A stretch of DNA of 64,000 nucleotides from CAWBRT01 sp963832785 (GCA_963832785.1 CAWHVF010000005.1:496001-560000), one strand, 5' to 3'; shown: positions 46,896-60,463, numbered from the stretch's first letter. Numbers and translations are program-made. Notes: generated by a model from the sequence alone, not told the origin.

Positions 46896-47126
46896 TCAGG
46901 GCATGGGCTTCGCAACCGGCCTCGGCGGCGCCTCACGGAGCAGCAGCTGCCGCGAGACATTGCCTCGGCCTCTACTGCCGTCGTAGCGCCCATGCTGGCA
47001 CAGCTTAAGCAGGGCTTCTATAATCTCGAAAGTGCCCGGCTGCCGGAGATTAATTTGACTGTAAATGAAGCCGTCGCGCGTGCCTGTGAGCCACGTCACA
47101 TTCTGGCGTAATTTGCAGCTTGGCAT
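46896..47126 (-). CDS. Candidate small protein of unknown function
   Basis: 76 codons from ATG 47126 (MPSCKLRQNV). The translation alternates hydrophobic and polar residues in a protein-like way (TWLTGTRDGFIYSQIN, then GTFEIIEALLKLCQHGRYDG) and has GC-rich third positions. It is the end of a much longer frame antisense to lysS; only this part lies outside lysS. No ribosome-binding site and no family recognised. If real, it is divergent from lysS. Confidence 0.35.
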   Translation of the reverse strand: MPSCKLRQNVTWLTGTRDGFIYSQINLRQPGTFEIIEALLKLCQHGRYDGSRGRGNVSRQLLLREAPPRPVAKPMP

Positions 47127-47231
47127 GCGCGCGGCGAATCGTTGCCGGCGAACCACGTCCTGCCCTGTTTTGGGGCCGATCCGGGCATTCGGCACGGCGT
47201 AAAACTCCCCGGCCACAAAGGAAAGCAGACA

Positions 47232-48899
<1,668 letters not shown>

Positions 48900-49295
48900 G
48901 CTGTTTCAGATTTAAGTTTTCAGATTGAAGATTGAGTAGCGCCGCCGTCCTCGGCGCCGGTGGCCCACTCAAGCTTCTTTTGCCTGAGCGGGTGGTCCGT
49001 CCGCAACCCCTGATTCCTGCCCCTATTCCCGACCCATAGTCCATAACTGGGTCGCCAAACTCTCGAACGGCATCTAAACAGTAAAGCGGCGCTGTTCGCC
49101 CTCCACTTTGGTCCAACCTTTTTGTACGCTCTCTGAACGTCATTCAGGGCTGGCGCTGGCTGCGGGGTTGTTTTTGACCATAGGCGAAACACCCCAACCC
49201 TAGCGGGGTTAGAAGATATTGAAGCCAGACCATGCGCAGGCTAGGCTACGCCAGCCGGCGCTGGTTGGCTCGATGGGGCAAAGGAGCCCCCGGTT
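48900..49295. other. Intergenic region between lysS and the FecR protein gene
   Basis: The first ~35 bp are an AT-rich GATT-type spacer (TTTAAGTTTTCAGATTGAAG). A possible hairpin GACCCA...TGGGTC lies at 49027-49053, and a CCCCAACCCTAGCGGGGTT stem at 49192-49210. No gene or clear promoter seen. Confidence 0.35.
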
Positions 49296-51515
49296 ATGAA
49301 GCTGAACAGGCTGTTCAAAACGGTGCTATTGGCGATTATGGCGGTCGCGCTGTGTGCGGCCATAACCATGGCGCAGGATTCCGCCCCGCTCGGACCGCCG
49401 AATTCCCCCACCCCCGGGACACAGGATCCTCCCGGGCGCGTGGCGCGCTTGCAATACATGGACGGCCAGGTTTCGATCCAGCCGGGCGGGGTAGACGACT
49501 GGGTCGCAGCCGCCATGAACCGGCCGCTTACCTCCGCCGACCGCATTTGGACCGACAAGCAATCGCGCGCGGAGCTCGGCTTGGGAACGGCGGTCCTGCG
49601 CATGGATTCCGAAACCAGCCTGACCCTGACCAACGTGACCGACTCCTCGGTGCAACTCCAGCTTGACCAGGGCGAGCTGAGCGTGACCGTGTTTCGCATG
49701 TTCGACGGCCAAATCTACGAGGTCGACACGCCAAATATTGCCTTCACCATCACCAAGCCAGGCGAGTACCGCTTCGACGTGCTGCCGGATAACGACCAGA
49801 CATGGGTGACCGTACGCAAGGGCCAGGGCGAGGCCACCGGCCAGGGCAAAGGCGTGCGCGTCAGCTCCGGAGAGCAGGTGCGCTTTACCAGCGGAACCTC
49901 GATGGTACACACGGCTGAGGCCGCCCCCGCGCGCGATCCATTTGACGATTGGGTCAAGGTTCGCAACAAGCGCGAAGAGAATTCCGTTTCGGCCCGCTAC
50001 GTTTCTCCCGGGGTGATCGGCTACGAAGATCTGGATAACTACGGCACGTGGCAGACGGCTCCGACCTATGGCGCGGTGTGGTATCCGTCGACCGTGGACG
50101 TGGGCTGGGCTCCCTATCGTTATGGCCACTGGGTATGGATTGCGCCCTGGGGATGGACATGGGTGGATGATGCCCCCTGGGGCTTTGCTCCTTTCCACTA
50201 TGGCCGCTGGGTGTGGTGGGGCGGAGCCTGGGGCTGGTGTCCGGGCCCGGTGGTGGTCGGGGTGCCGGCAGTGTACGCGCCGGCGCTGGTGGCATGGTTC
50301 GGCGGGCCGGGGTTCGGCATTGGCATAGGGTTCGGCGGCATCGGCGTGGGCTGGTTCCCGCTCGGCTGGGGTGAGCCCTTCGTGCCCTGGTACCACTATG
50401 GACCACACTACTTCCGCAGGGTGAACATCACCAACACGCGCATTGCCAATTTCAATGTAGTTAACGTACGCAACATTCACTACGCCAACCGCGCTGTGGC
50501 CGGAGCGGTCACGGCGGCGCCGGCTTCCGCCTTCGCTGCCGGCCGCAACATGCGCGGCGCGGCGGTCAGCGTGCCGGCTTCGGCGCTGCAGCACGGACAG
50601 GTAATGCGCACGGCGCAGGTCGCACCGGGGCGGGAAAGCGTTCTCGGCGGCCATGCACCCTTGTCCCGGGGCGTTCCTCCGGCGCGCGCCTTTTCGCGTC
50701 CGGTGGTGACCCGGCAAACACCTCCGCCCCGGCCGCCTTCTTTCAGTTCGCAGCAGCCGCTGCTGGCCAAGAACAACGGCGTGCCGCTCGATCACAATAC
50801 CCTCAACAATCTGCGGCAGCAGCAGGGCGCCAATCGCGGGCCTGCTTCGCAGCTCGCGCCGAATAGAGGAAGCACGCCGGCTCCGGGCGGCGCAGGCAAT
50901 GGCAATCGGAATGCATCCGGCAACGTGGCCACTAATGGAAGGTATGTCCCGCGTCCGCCGGAACGTAGCGTAAGCCCAGGCCAGGCTGGTTCGACTGGGA
51001 GAAACGTAACCCCTGGAACCCGCACGGTTCCGCGTCCGCCGGAAGGCAGCACTGGTACCCAGAGAGCGCCTGGCTCGCGCGCCACGGTGAACCGTCCGTA
51101 CTCGGTGCCGCGTCCGCCGGAGGGCGCTTCAACCGCATCTCCCCGGACCGCCCCGGCGACGCCGCAAGGCCGGAGCACTGCCCCGAGTCCGAGCACAGCT
51201 CCAACCGCCAGGCCCGGCCCTTACTCGCAACCGCATCAGGCGCCGCAACAGCACCAGTCAAGCCCACCGGCAAGAGTTTCGCCGGGCAGTGGCGGCGGCC
51301 CCAGAGGAGCGGCTGAATTTCATCCCGCTCCGCAAGCTTACGGCAACTACGGTGGCTACGGCAGAGCAGCCAGCCCCGCATATGGTGGCTACGGCAGAGC
51401 AACCAGCCCTGGCTATAACTCCGCCGGACGGGTGGCGCATAGTCCGGCTCCCTCCAGCGCAGGACGTGCCCCCAGCCGCGGCGGGCAAGCCAGCCACGGA
51501 GGCCATCGCGGTTGA
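49296..51515 (+). CDS. Secreted FecR-domain/DUF6600 protein with PRPPE repeats
   Basis: 739 aa. A signal peptide (LLAIMAVALCAAITMA) is followed by a FecR-like domain at ~45-200 (DDWVAAAMNRPLTSADRIWT, then SSGEQVRFTSG). Residues ~240-370 are an unusually Trp/Gly/Tyr-rich DUF6600-like region (WAPYRYGHWVWIAPWGWTW). The rest is low complexity: Asn/Pro/Ser/Gly-rich, with repeated VPRPPEG/VPRPPER units at ~550-610 and a Gly/Tyr/His-rich end. Probably periplasmic or surface-exposed; function unknown. No sigma/anti-sigma partner is adjacent, so FecR here is structural homology only. Confidence 0.8.
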   Translation: MKLNRLFKTVLLAIMAVALCAAITMAQDSAPLGPPNSPTPGTQDPPGRVARLQYMDGQVSIQPGGVDDWVAAAMNRPLTSADRIWTDKQSRAELGLGTAVLRMDSETSLTLTNVTDSSVQLQLDQGELSVTVFRMFDGQIYEVDTPNIAFTITKPGEYRFDVLPDNDQTWVTVRKGQGEATGQGKGVRVSSGEQVRFTSGTSMVHTAEAAPARDPFDDWVKVRNKREENSVSARYVSPGVIGYEDLDNYGTWQTAPTYGAVWYPSTVDVGWAPYRYGHWVWIAPWGWTWVDDAPWGFAPFHYGRWVWWGGAWGWCPGPVVVGVPAVYAPALVAWFGGPGFGIGIGFGGIGVGWFPLGWGEPFVPWYHYGPHYFRRVNITNTRIANFNVVNVRNIHYANRAVAGAVTAAPASAFAAGRNMRGAAVSVPASALQHGQVMRTAQVAPGRESVLGGHAPLSRGVPPARAFSRPVVTRQTPPPRPPSFSSQQPLLAKNNGVPLDHNTLNNLRQQQGANRGPASQLAPNRGSTPAPGGAGNGNRNASGNVATNGRYVPRPPERSVSPGQAGSTGRNVTPGTRTVPRPPEGSTGTQRAPGSRATVNRPYSVPRPPEGASTASPRTAPATPQGRSTAPSPSTAPTARPGPYSQPHQAPQQHQSSPPARVSPGSGGGPRGAAEFHPAPQAYGNYGGYGRAASPAYGGYGRATSPGYNSAGRVAHSPAPSSAGRAPSRGGQASHGGHRG

Positions 51516-51664
51516 ACCTGATGTCCTGCCCTGCGCCGTTTGGCGTGGGGCAGGGTTGATTTTTTCAGGGCCAAACTACTTTTATCCAAGCTGCTCGAGC
51601 CGTCTGCCAACCTTGAAGAACTCCTCATTCGATAACTGCATCTTTGCAATGTGCGGAGGTCATG

Positions 51665-52109
51665 ATGCTCGGAGTCAAGTTTATCCACCTGATAGAGAAC
51701 AATTCGGAGCTGCTCGGCAAGGGTCTGGTTCAGATGCTCAAAGTCTCTGGCCGCACCGACGCCTACCGTGTGATCCCGGAGCATGAACTGCTGCACGAGG
51801 CGCAGGTGCTCTACCGCAATCTGAATGAATGGCTGGCGAACAGGACCGAGCTGGACGTGCAGCAGTATTACACGCAGATGGGCATGCGCCGCGCCGAACA
51901 AGGAGTTCCGATCGGGCAGTTTCTCTGGGCGCTGATTCTGGGCAAGGAGCACCTGTGGTCGTTCATGCAGCGCGAGGCGGTGGGCGAAGGCGCGCTGGAG
52001 CTGATCAACGAATTGGGCTTCCTTCTCGCCCTTGGAGCAGTTCTTCGACCGCGCAATGTACCACGCGGTGAACGGCTACGCACAACAGAAGAAGCAGATG
52101 GCAGCGTAG
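51665..52109 (+). pseudogene. RsbRD N-terminal-domain-like protein, frameshifted near 52015
   Basis: A good ribosome-binding site (GGAGGT) precedes ATG 51665. The helical sequence (ENNSELLGKGLVQMLKVSGR, then YYTQMGMRRAEQGVPIGQFL) resembles the RsbRD_N sensor-type domain of stressosome proteins; the call is from memory of the fold. After GALELINELG the main frame becomes Arg-rich and runs to 52195. Removing one base restores SFSPLEQFFDRAMYHAVNGY and a stop at 52109, giving 147 aa. No STAS domain follows, so this is a stand-alone module. Confidence 0.65.
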
Positions 52110-52191
52110 AAACAGTTCTTAGTTATTCGTTCTTGGTTGAATTAGCCTGGCGGTTTCGTTTGAAAACCAAGGGCTGGCGGAAGCCGACGAC

Positions 52192-52782
52192 TTAGGAACG
52201 AAACCGCGTGCCGCATTCACTAAAGGTCATGTTCCGGGCCGCGCTGCGCGTTGCCTTGCGCCACTCCAGGAAAAGCTCGCCGTAGGATTTGGTGATGTAA
52301 TCGCGCGTGCCTATGCCAAGGCGGCGCGCGGTGCGGTCGATCCACCGCGGCGGGCCTTCGATCTCGGCGATTATCCCTATGGGAGTGTGATCGACCACCA
52401 CCTTGCCCGTTCCGTCGCTCCACTCGGAACGAAATTTCTCATAGACGAAAGCCGGCTTGTATCCCAGGGCGTGCAGGAGCGCATCGATCTCGAGGCCGTC
52501 GGCAACCACGCTTTCGTGTTCCGTCCGGACCTTGTGCCTGCCTGCTTTCCCCTTGGCCTTGTGGGTAAGCCGCCACTGGCCGCCGTACTTGCGCAGGCGC
52601 AGAATCTCGCCTCGCCGGCGCAGAGTATTGCCACGGTCGTAAAGCGTGTTGCTCTCGTGCGTGGGCGGGGTCAGGCGCCTGAAGCCGCAGGCGGCCAGCG
52701 CCCGCTGCAGCCGGCCGGCATCGGCCACGCGAAACTTGATCTCGACCTCGGGCTTTCGCGCCAATGCGGTCTCCGGAAACAT
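52192..52782 (-). CDS. CYTH-domain protein (class IV adenylate cyclase/triphosphatase family)
   Basis: 196 aa. The ExExK signature appears as EVEIKFRV (~12-19). Basic and acidic strand motifs of the triphosphate tunnel follow: LRLRKYGGQWRLTHKAKG, EKFRSEWSDGTGKVVVDHTP and EIEGPP. Members include CyaB cyclases, thiamine triphosphatases and inorganic triphosphatases; the sequence does not tell which. Cytosolic. Confidence 0.82.
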   Translation of the reverse strand: MFPETALARKPEVEIKFRVADAGRLQRALAACGFRRLTPPTHESNTLYDRGNTLRRRGEILRLRKYGGQWRLTHKAKGKAGRHKVRTEHESVVADGLEIDALLHALGYKPAFVYEKFRSEWSDGTGKVVVDHTPIGIIAEIEGPPRWIDRTARRLGIGTRDYITKSYGELFLEWRKATRSAARNMTFSECGTRFRS

Positions 52783-52785
52783 TTC

Positions 52786-53040
52786 GATTTTAGATTGTCG
52801 ATTTCAAATTGAAAAGCAGCACGGAGACAGCATGGTTTCAGGTTTTCAGGTTTCAAGTTTTCAAGGTTTCAAGTTTTCAAGGTTTCAAGGTTTCAAGTTT
52901 TCAGGTTTCAAGGTTTCAATGTTCCACGGGTTCATAGTTCCAAGCTCAAGTTGGTGTTTCAAAAATACTCGTGACTCTTGGCCCTCGAACCCATGAGGCA
53001 ATTTGTAAATCTTCAACCTGCAATCTTCAATCTGAATTTG
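52786..53040. repeat. Tandem TTTCAAG/TTTTCAGG low-complexity repeat
   Basis: From 52829 to ~52935 the sequence is a near-tandem array of 8-9 bp units (GGTTTCAAG, GTTTTCAAG, GGTTTCAGG). AT-rich GATT spacers lie on both sides (52786-52815 and ~53003-53035). Non-coding gap between the CYTH gene and the UbiA gene. Related units occur at 2333-2420. Confidence 0.6.
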
Positions 53041-53055
53041 CCACGCGCGCCAAGT

Positions 53056-53061
53056 TAGAAT
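53056..53061 (+). promoter_or_regulatory. -10 box immediately before the UbiA gene
   Basis: TAGAAT ends 6 nt before the GTG start at 53068, with no ribosome-binding site. Suggests a leaderless transcript. Confidence 0.35.
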
Positions 53062-53067
53062 AATTCC

Positions 53068-53931
53068 GTGCCCTGGCTGCGCAATCTCGGAAACACCCTG
53101 GAGATGATCAAGTGGGAGCACTCGGTGCTCACCCTGCCCTTCGGGCTCACCGGGGCGGTGCTGGCGGCGCGCGGCCTGCCCAGCCTGCGGCAAAGCGCGT
53201 GGCTGGTGGTGGCGCTGGTGGCGGCACGCTCGGCGGCCATGGCTTTCAACCGGCTGGCCGATGCCGAGATCGACTCCGCCAACCCGCGCACGGCCACTCG
53301 TGCGCTGCCCGCCGGACTGCTCTCCCGGCATTTCGTCTTCTGCTTTGTCGCCGCCTCTTCCCTGGTGCTGATCCTGGCCGCCTGGATGCTAAGCCAGCTG
53401 GCATTTTATTGTTCGCCGCTGGCCCTGCTGATCATCCTCGGCTACTCGTATACCAAGCGCTTCACGCGCTGGTCGCACCTGTTTCTGGGCCTGGCGATGG
53501 GCATAGCGCCAACGGCCGCCTGGGTGGCGATTCGCGGCACCATGGACCCGAGAATCCTGATCGTGACCGGCGCGGTCATGTTCTGGGGAGCCGGCTTCGA
53601 CATCCTCTATGCCTGCCAGGACTACGAGCACGACTGCCGCGTCGCGCTGCATTCGGTTCCCCGCGCCTTCGGCATTGCCCGTTCGCTGCTGCTGGCGCGC
53701 GCCTTCCACCTGATCGCCTTCACCTTCTTTCTATGGATGAGCTACGCCTTTGCCTTGGGCTGGATCGCCCGGGGCGGAGTCCTGCTGGTTGGAGCGCTGC
53801 TGGTTTACGAGCACTCGCTGGTTCGGGCCGACGACCTTAGCAGGGTCAACGCGGCGTTCTTCACCATGAACGGCCTGATTTCCATGCTGCTGCTGGCGCT
53901 GGTGGCCTGCGATCTGCTGCTGCTCGGTTAG
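53068..53931 (+). CDS. UbiA-family prenyltransferase (menaquinone pathway type)
   Basis: Membrane enzyme attaching a polyprenyl chain to an aromatic acid. 287 aa, about eight TM segments. The first Asp-rich motif is NRLADAEIDSANPRTATR (~67-84) and the second DILYACQDYEHDCR (~177-190). IKWEHSVLTLPFGLTG near the start is typical of 4-hydroxybenzoate/MqnP-like members. With NuoA-N present it likely supplies menaquinone. The exact substrate is not settled. Confidence 0.85.
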   Translation: MPWLRNLGNTLEMIKWEHSVLTLPFGLTGAVLAARGLPSLRQSAWLVVALVAARSAAMAFNRLADAEIDSANPRTATRALPAGLLSRHFVFCFVAASSLVLILAAWMLSQLAFYCSPLALLIILGYSYTKRFTRWSHLFLGLAMGIAPTAAWVAIRGTMDPRILIVTGAVMFWGAGFDILYACQDYEHDCRVALHSVPRAFGIARSLLLARAFHLIAFTFFLWMSYAFALGWIARGGVLLVGALLVYEHSLVRADDLSRVNAAFFTMNGLISMLLLALVACDLLLLG

Positions 53932-54011
53932 GGCCGTACCGACGAGGAGGTGCTCCACAACTGCGCCGGCGCTCCGATATAGGAGCACCAAACGCAATGG
54001 CAATAGCAACG

Positions 54012-54058
54012 CAAGATTCCTCGACTCGCGACGCAAGCGTCGCTCGCTCGGAATGACG
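54012..54058. repeat. Family A repeat, half-element
   Basis: AAGATTCCTCGACTCGCGACGCAAGCGTCGCTCGCTCGGAATGACG, inverted relative to the left ends at 28013 and 61488. It lies between the convergent UbiA and nadK genes; nothing else is seen in this ~245-bp gap. Confidence 0.6.
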
Positions 54059-54175
54059 TTCATATTTTTGGATATAGCATCGCTGAAACGGGCAGCAACG
54101 CGATGCCTGCACCTGGTTGAAAAGGCGTAAGTGCCAGCCGCTCTTCCTTAACCCCTAATCCCTATTCCCCAATTC

Positions 54176-55036
54176 CTATTCCCTGCCTCTCTCGCCCCAC
54201 TTCAGCTTGCTGTGCAACACCTCGAAGTACGAGCCCGACTTGCGGAACAGCTTCACCTGGTGCTGCGCGCGGCGGCATTCTATGACCTCGCTCGGGGTAA
54301 TCGGGAACCCAACCTGGCCGTCGATGCTCATGTAGCCCTCCTCACCCGGGCTGAGCTGGATGCTCACCGTAACCTTGTCGTTCAGCACCAGCGGGCGGTG
54401 GGTGAGCGAGTGCGGCGAGACCGGCGAGATCACAAAGGTTTCGGCGAAAGGCACCACCACCGGCCCGCCGGCCGCCAGAGAATAGGCTGTCGAGCCGGTG
54501 GGCGTGGCCACGATCACGGCGTCGGCCCGGCAGGTATATACAAAGACGTCGTCCACGTGCAGATTGAAGCTGATCAGGCGGGCCAGCGCGGTCTTGCCGA
54601 GCACTACGTCGTTCAGGGCGTAGTAGCGCTTGATCACCTCGCCGTCGCGGCGCAAGACCGCCTCCAGCACCGAGCGGGTCTCGACCGGGCAGGTGCCCTC
54701 GTCTATGGCCTGCAAGGTTTCAAACAACGCGGCCAGCGGAACCTCGGTCAGGAAGCCCAGCGACCCCAGGTTGACGGCTAGAATCGGCACTCCCTGCCGC
54801 GAAACGGCGCGCGCCGCCGAGAGCAGCGTGCCGTCGCCGCCCAGCACGATGGCGAAGCTGGGATTCTCAAAGCCCACCTCGTAGCGCGGGAAGACGTTCT
54901 CCGAGACTCCGTAAACCGCGGTCTGCTGGTCCATGATCACGCCGTAGTCCCGGGCCTTGAGCCAGGCGATTACCCGCGGAAGCGTCTCGATCAGCTCGTT
55001 CTTCGCCGGTTTGGAGATAATGGCAACAGTCTTCAT
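54176..55036 (-). CDS. nadK: NAD kinase
   Basis: Phosphorylates NAD to NADP. 286 aa. GGDGTLLSAAR (~68-78) is the nucleotide motif; the second conserved block reads ALNDVVLGK, with Asp where most NAD kinases have Glu (NE). TPTGSTAYSLAAGGPVV follows. All else looks normal. Cytosolic; the stop is followed directly by a repeat-bearing gap. Confidence 0.93.
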   Translation of the reverse strand: MKTVAIISKPAKNELIETLPRVIAWLKARDYGVIMDQQTAVYGVSENVFPRYEVGFENPSFAIVLGGDGTLLSAARAVSRQGVPILAVNLGSLGFLTEVPLAALFETLQAIDEGTCPVETRSVLEAVLRRDGEVIKRYYALNDVVLGKTALARLISFNLHVDDVFVYTCRADAVIVATPTGSTAYSLAAGGPVVVPFAETFVISPVSPHSLTHRPLVLNDKVTVSIQLSPGEEGYMSIDGQVGFPITPSEVIECRRAQHQVKLFRKSGSYFEVLHSKLKWGERGRE

Positions 55037-55063
55037 CTGAGCTTGCGCCTACCTTGCCGCTTA

Positions 55064-55159
55064 TTGAAGATTTTTGATTTTCGATTTCCGATTTACGGCG
55101 CCACAATCTGATCCGTATCCAACTCCCCAGCAGCCGCCTTAAATCAACAATCAAAAATG
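55064..55159. repeat. AT-rich intergenic spacer (nadK-tlyA)
   Basis: GAAGATTTTTGATTTTCGAT at one end and CAACAATCAAAAATGTTAAA at the other are partly reverse-complementary. Same class as the spacer after ftsY. Confidence 0.45.
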
Positions 55160-55912
55160 TTAAATGTGAAACAAGCAGTGTAGCAGGAACTCGCGGTTTC
55201 CCTCCGCGCCAAGTATCGGCGACTCGGTTACATCGATTTCCGCCGCCCCGAGTTCGGTAACCGCGCGGCGGACTCTCTCCACGGCCGCGCGCTGCGCCTC
55301 CGGATCGCGCACGATTCCGCCCTTGCCCACCTGCCCGCGGCCGGCCTCAAACTGCGGCTTCACCAGCACGATCGCTTCCTGCCGACTGCTGCCCTTGCCG
55401 GAGAAGGCCGCCCGCGTCACCGCCGGAAGCACGAGCGTGGCCGAGATAAACGATACGTCCACCGCCGCCACCTCGATCAGCTCCGGAACCTGCTGCGGCT
55501 CCAGGTAACGGGCATTGGTCTTTTCCAGCAGCCGCACGTGCGGATCGGCTCGAAGCCTGGCGTCGATCTGACCATAGCCGGTGTCGATGGCCACCACCAG
55601 CGCGGCGCCGTGCTGCAGCAGGCAATCGGTGAAGCCGCCGGTCGAGGCGCCCACATCCAGGCAGGTGCAGCCGCTCACATCTATGCTCCAGTGCCTCAGC
55701 GCATGCTCCAGCTTGAGCCCGCCGCGACTCACATAGCGCAGGTCCTGGCCCAGCAAGCGGAGCGAACAGCCCGCATCGACCGCGGCACCCGCTTTCTCGA
55801 TCTTCTGCTCGTTCACCAGCACGCGCCCAGCCAGGATCAGCGCCTGCGCCCGCTCCCGCGAAGCCGCCAAGCCGCGCTCGACCAGCAAACGGTCGATTCG
55901 CAATTTGCCCAA
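55160..55912 (-). CDS. tlyA: TlyA-family rRNA 2'-O-methyltransferase
   Basis: An N-terminal S4 RNA-binding domain (KLRIDRLLVERGLAASRERA, AGRVLVNEQ) is followed by an FtsJ-type Rossmann methyltransferase: CLDVGASTGGFTDCLLQ binds SAM, and AVDVSFISATLVLP and LVKPQFEAGR supply catalytic residues (K-D-K type). 250 aa. The start is TTG 55912 (MGKLRIDR), because GAGGT lies 9 nt upstream; the frame stays open to 55963. Some homologues methylate 16S and 23S rRNA and affect capreomycin sensitivity. Confidence 0.88.
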   Translation of the reverse strand: MGKLRIDRLLVERGLAASRERAQALILAGRVLVNEQKIEKAGAAVDAGCSLRLLGQDLRYVSRGGLKLEHALRHWSIDVSGCTCLDVGASTGGFTDCLLQHGAALVVAIDTGYGQIDARLRADPHVRLLEKTNARYLEPQQVPELIEVAAVDVSFISATLVLPAVTRAAFSGKGSSRQEAIVLVKPQFEAGRGQVGKGGIVRDPEAQRAAVERVRRAVTELGAAEIDVTESPILGAEGNREFLLHCLFHI

Positions 55913-56152
55913 AGCCAAGTGACCTCGAAGATTTCCTTCCGCTTCGCACTCCATACAGTGCAAAGTGGAAAAACCAGCTTATTCCGGGTACTTGCGGCAG
56001 AGTTTCTGGATTTATTCACTGCAATTTCCACAACTCGGTGGAAAAGCTCAGCAACCCCTGGAAGCAGAATTGTACCTTGCGGCAAATGCCCGTGGTAACC
56101 GAGGTTCCAACAGCCAGTATTCGAAAAACGTGAAACTTGGAACGTGAAACCG

Positions 56153-56536
56153 TCAGTAGATGGAGAGCTGCTCTCTGGGAGGATTCAACTCGATCTCGAA
56201 CTCCATGGTGGGCTGTTTGACCTCGTAGTCTTCACCGAAGGTCTGGCGGCCGGGTGCAATGACCTGCACCCGCAACCGGCCGTAGGAAATGCCGTCGATT
56301 GAGGCTCTGCCCTGGCTGTCGGTTTTCAACTGCAGGCTGTCGCGCTGCCGTCCTTCATTGTCCAGCCTGTGCAACACCACGCTGGCGTTGCGCACCGGCT
56401 GCTTGTTTTCCTTCCTGATGACCAGGAAGTGCAGCTCCGCCGTCTGTTCGGGGCCCTTCCCCCCGGCCCAGGCGACAACTGGCAACAGGAGCGCCAGCCC
56501 CACTGCCAAACGAAGCCGTCGGCTCGCGCGTGTCAT
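56153..56536 (-). CDS. Secreted carboxypeptidase-regulatory-like (Ig-fold) protein
   Basis: 127 aa from ATG 56536. A signal peptide (LRLAVGLALLLPVVAWA) precedes a single beta-sandwich domain: FLVIRKENKQPVRNASVVLH, TDSQGRASIDGISYGRLRVQ and VIAPGRQTF. This is the CarboxypepD_reg-like pattern common in Acidobacterial periplasmic proteins. Function unknown. The frame is open to 56584. Confidence 0.65.
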   Translation of the reverse strand: MTRASRRLRLAVGLALLLPVVAWAGGKGPEQTAELHFLVIRKENKQPVRNASVVLHRLDNEGRQRDSLQLKTDSQGRASIDGISYGRLRVQVIAPGRQTFGEDYEVKQPTMEFEIELNPPREQLSIY

Positions 56537-56649
56537 CTCAGAGGCAATTGTAAATGGAGCCGCGCTGCGCAGGCTCGCCGTCACCTGTTGAGCTGCAGGT
56601 TTCTCCCGACTAGCTGGGAATAATGCGTGAAACGTGAAACGGGCTTTAT

Positions 56650-57816
<1,167 letters not shown>

Positions 57817-58066
57817 CCGTGGCTTGCAGGTCCACGGTCATCGCCGTCGTTGTTGAGCTTAGAGTCATAGCCCCACGCGGTTGTTGCCCGCACCCGGCAG
57901 CCATTCGGAATTGATTTACGCCCGTTCAGCAGCTCTGGCACTCTGGTGGGTGTGGAGGATTAGTCTTTTTTCCCGGCGGCGCTCCGGGATTTTCACAGCC
58001 GGATTGGCCTTTCCCTTTGGCAGACAATCGGTTAAACATTGAGCGAAAGTCACTCAGATTCCCTAC

Positions 58067-58094
58067 TTGACAAACTTCGGCCCCAGGGTATAAA
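58067..58094 (+). promoter_or_regulatory. Sigma-70 promoter of groESL
   Basis: TTGACA (58067-58072), 16-nt spacer, TATAAA (58089-58094). The -10 directly abuts the CIRCE operator. Confidence 0.75.
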
Positions 58095-58121
58095 TTAGCA
58101 CTCGTCGACCTAGAGTGCTAA
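58095..58121 (+). promoter_or_regulatory. CIRCE operator (HrcA binding site)
   Basis: TTAGCACTC-N9-GAGTGCTAA, a perfect match to the CIRCE consensus. It begins at the -10 box, so bound HrcA would block transcription start. Heat inactivates HrcA in known systems, inducing groESL. No hrcA gene is in the window. Confidence 0.95.
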
Positions 58122-58215
58122 CAACAGTCTCAAATCAGCTCTGGTCGAGGGTCCACTCCTGGGCCCGTGCAGTTCCATAACAAACTAAAACTAATCTTCC
58201 GAAAGGAGTTTTCGA

Positions 58216-58533
58216 ATGGCAGCAAAGCTTACTCCGCTGCACGACCGCATCCTGGTCCGCCGCGTGGAGGAGTCCGAGACGACCCGTGGCGGCATCATCA
58301 TCCCCGATACCGCCAAGGACAAACCGCAGGAAGGCGAGGTCATCGCCGTCGGCAAGGGCAAGAGCAACGACGAAGGCAAGGTGTTTCCGCTGGCAGTCAA
58401 GCCCGGTGACCGCATTCTGTTCGGCAAATACGCTGGCACGGAAATCAAAATTGATGGCGAAGAATTCGTCATCATGCGCGAAGAGGAAGTGCTGGGAATC
58501 CTGGAAGGCGCGGCCAAGCCGGCCAAAAAGTGA
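58216..58533 (+). CDS. groES: Co-chaperonin GroES
   Basis: Heptameric lid of the GroEL chamber. 105 aa. LHDRILVRRVEESETTRGGI is the N-terminal barrel; the mobile loop and roof loop (KGKSNDEGKV) follow; the C-terminal IMREEEVLGI is typical. AAAGGAG ribosome-binding site. First gene of the CIRCE-controlled operon. Confidence 0.97.
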   Translation: MAAKLTPLHDRILVRRVEESETTRGGIIIPDTAKDKPQEGEVIAVGKGKSNDEGKVFPLAVKPGDRILFGKYAGTEIKIDGEEFVIMREEEVLGILEGAAKPAKK

Positions 58534-58566
58534 CGACGTTTTCCGCGGCGTCTGAGCCACGGGTCG

Positions 58567-58612
58567 TCATCCTAAACGAGCGCCTGCGTTTGGCGCGAGT
58601 CGAATGACCCCG
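58567..58612. repeat. Degenerate family A-like repeat in the groES-groEL gap
   Basis: GTCGTCATCCTAAACGAGCG at the left and CGCGAGTCGAATGACC at the right face each other weakly. The 262-bp gap is non-coding, GC-rich and longer than in most groESL operons. No second CIRCE or terminator is visible. Confidence 0.35.
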
Positions 58613-58795
58613 AGGCGTTTTCGAGGCGTGAGCGAGGCGCAGCCGAGCTGGAGCCTCGAGCCAGCCGAAATCCTGAGCGAAGTGAATGGCTTGTAGGTTC
58701 AGCCGAGGCTTCGCCAACAGGTAAACAAAGATATTCAGTCCAGCGCGCTCCCGCCGAGCGCGCCAGATCAAAGTTGCTGAAGGAGCTTTAGCGAT

Positions 58796-60463
<1,668 letters not shown>

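Noticed and set aside
58534..58795. Second CIRCE or promoter before groEL
   Set aside because: No TTAGCACTC-like half-sites; the gap holds only a degenerate repeat.
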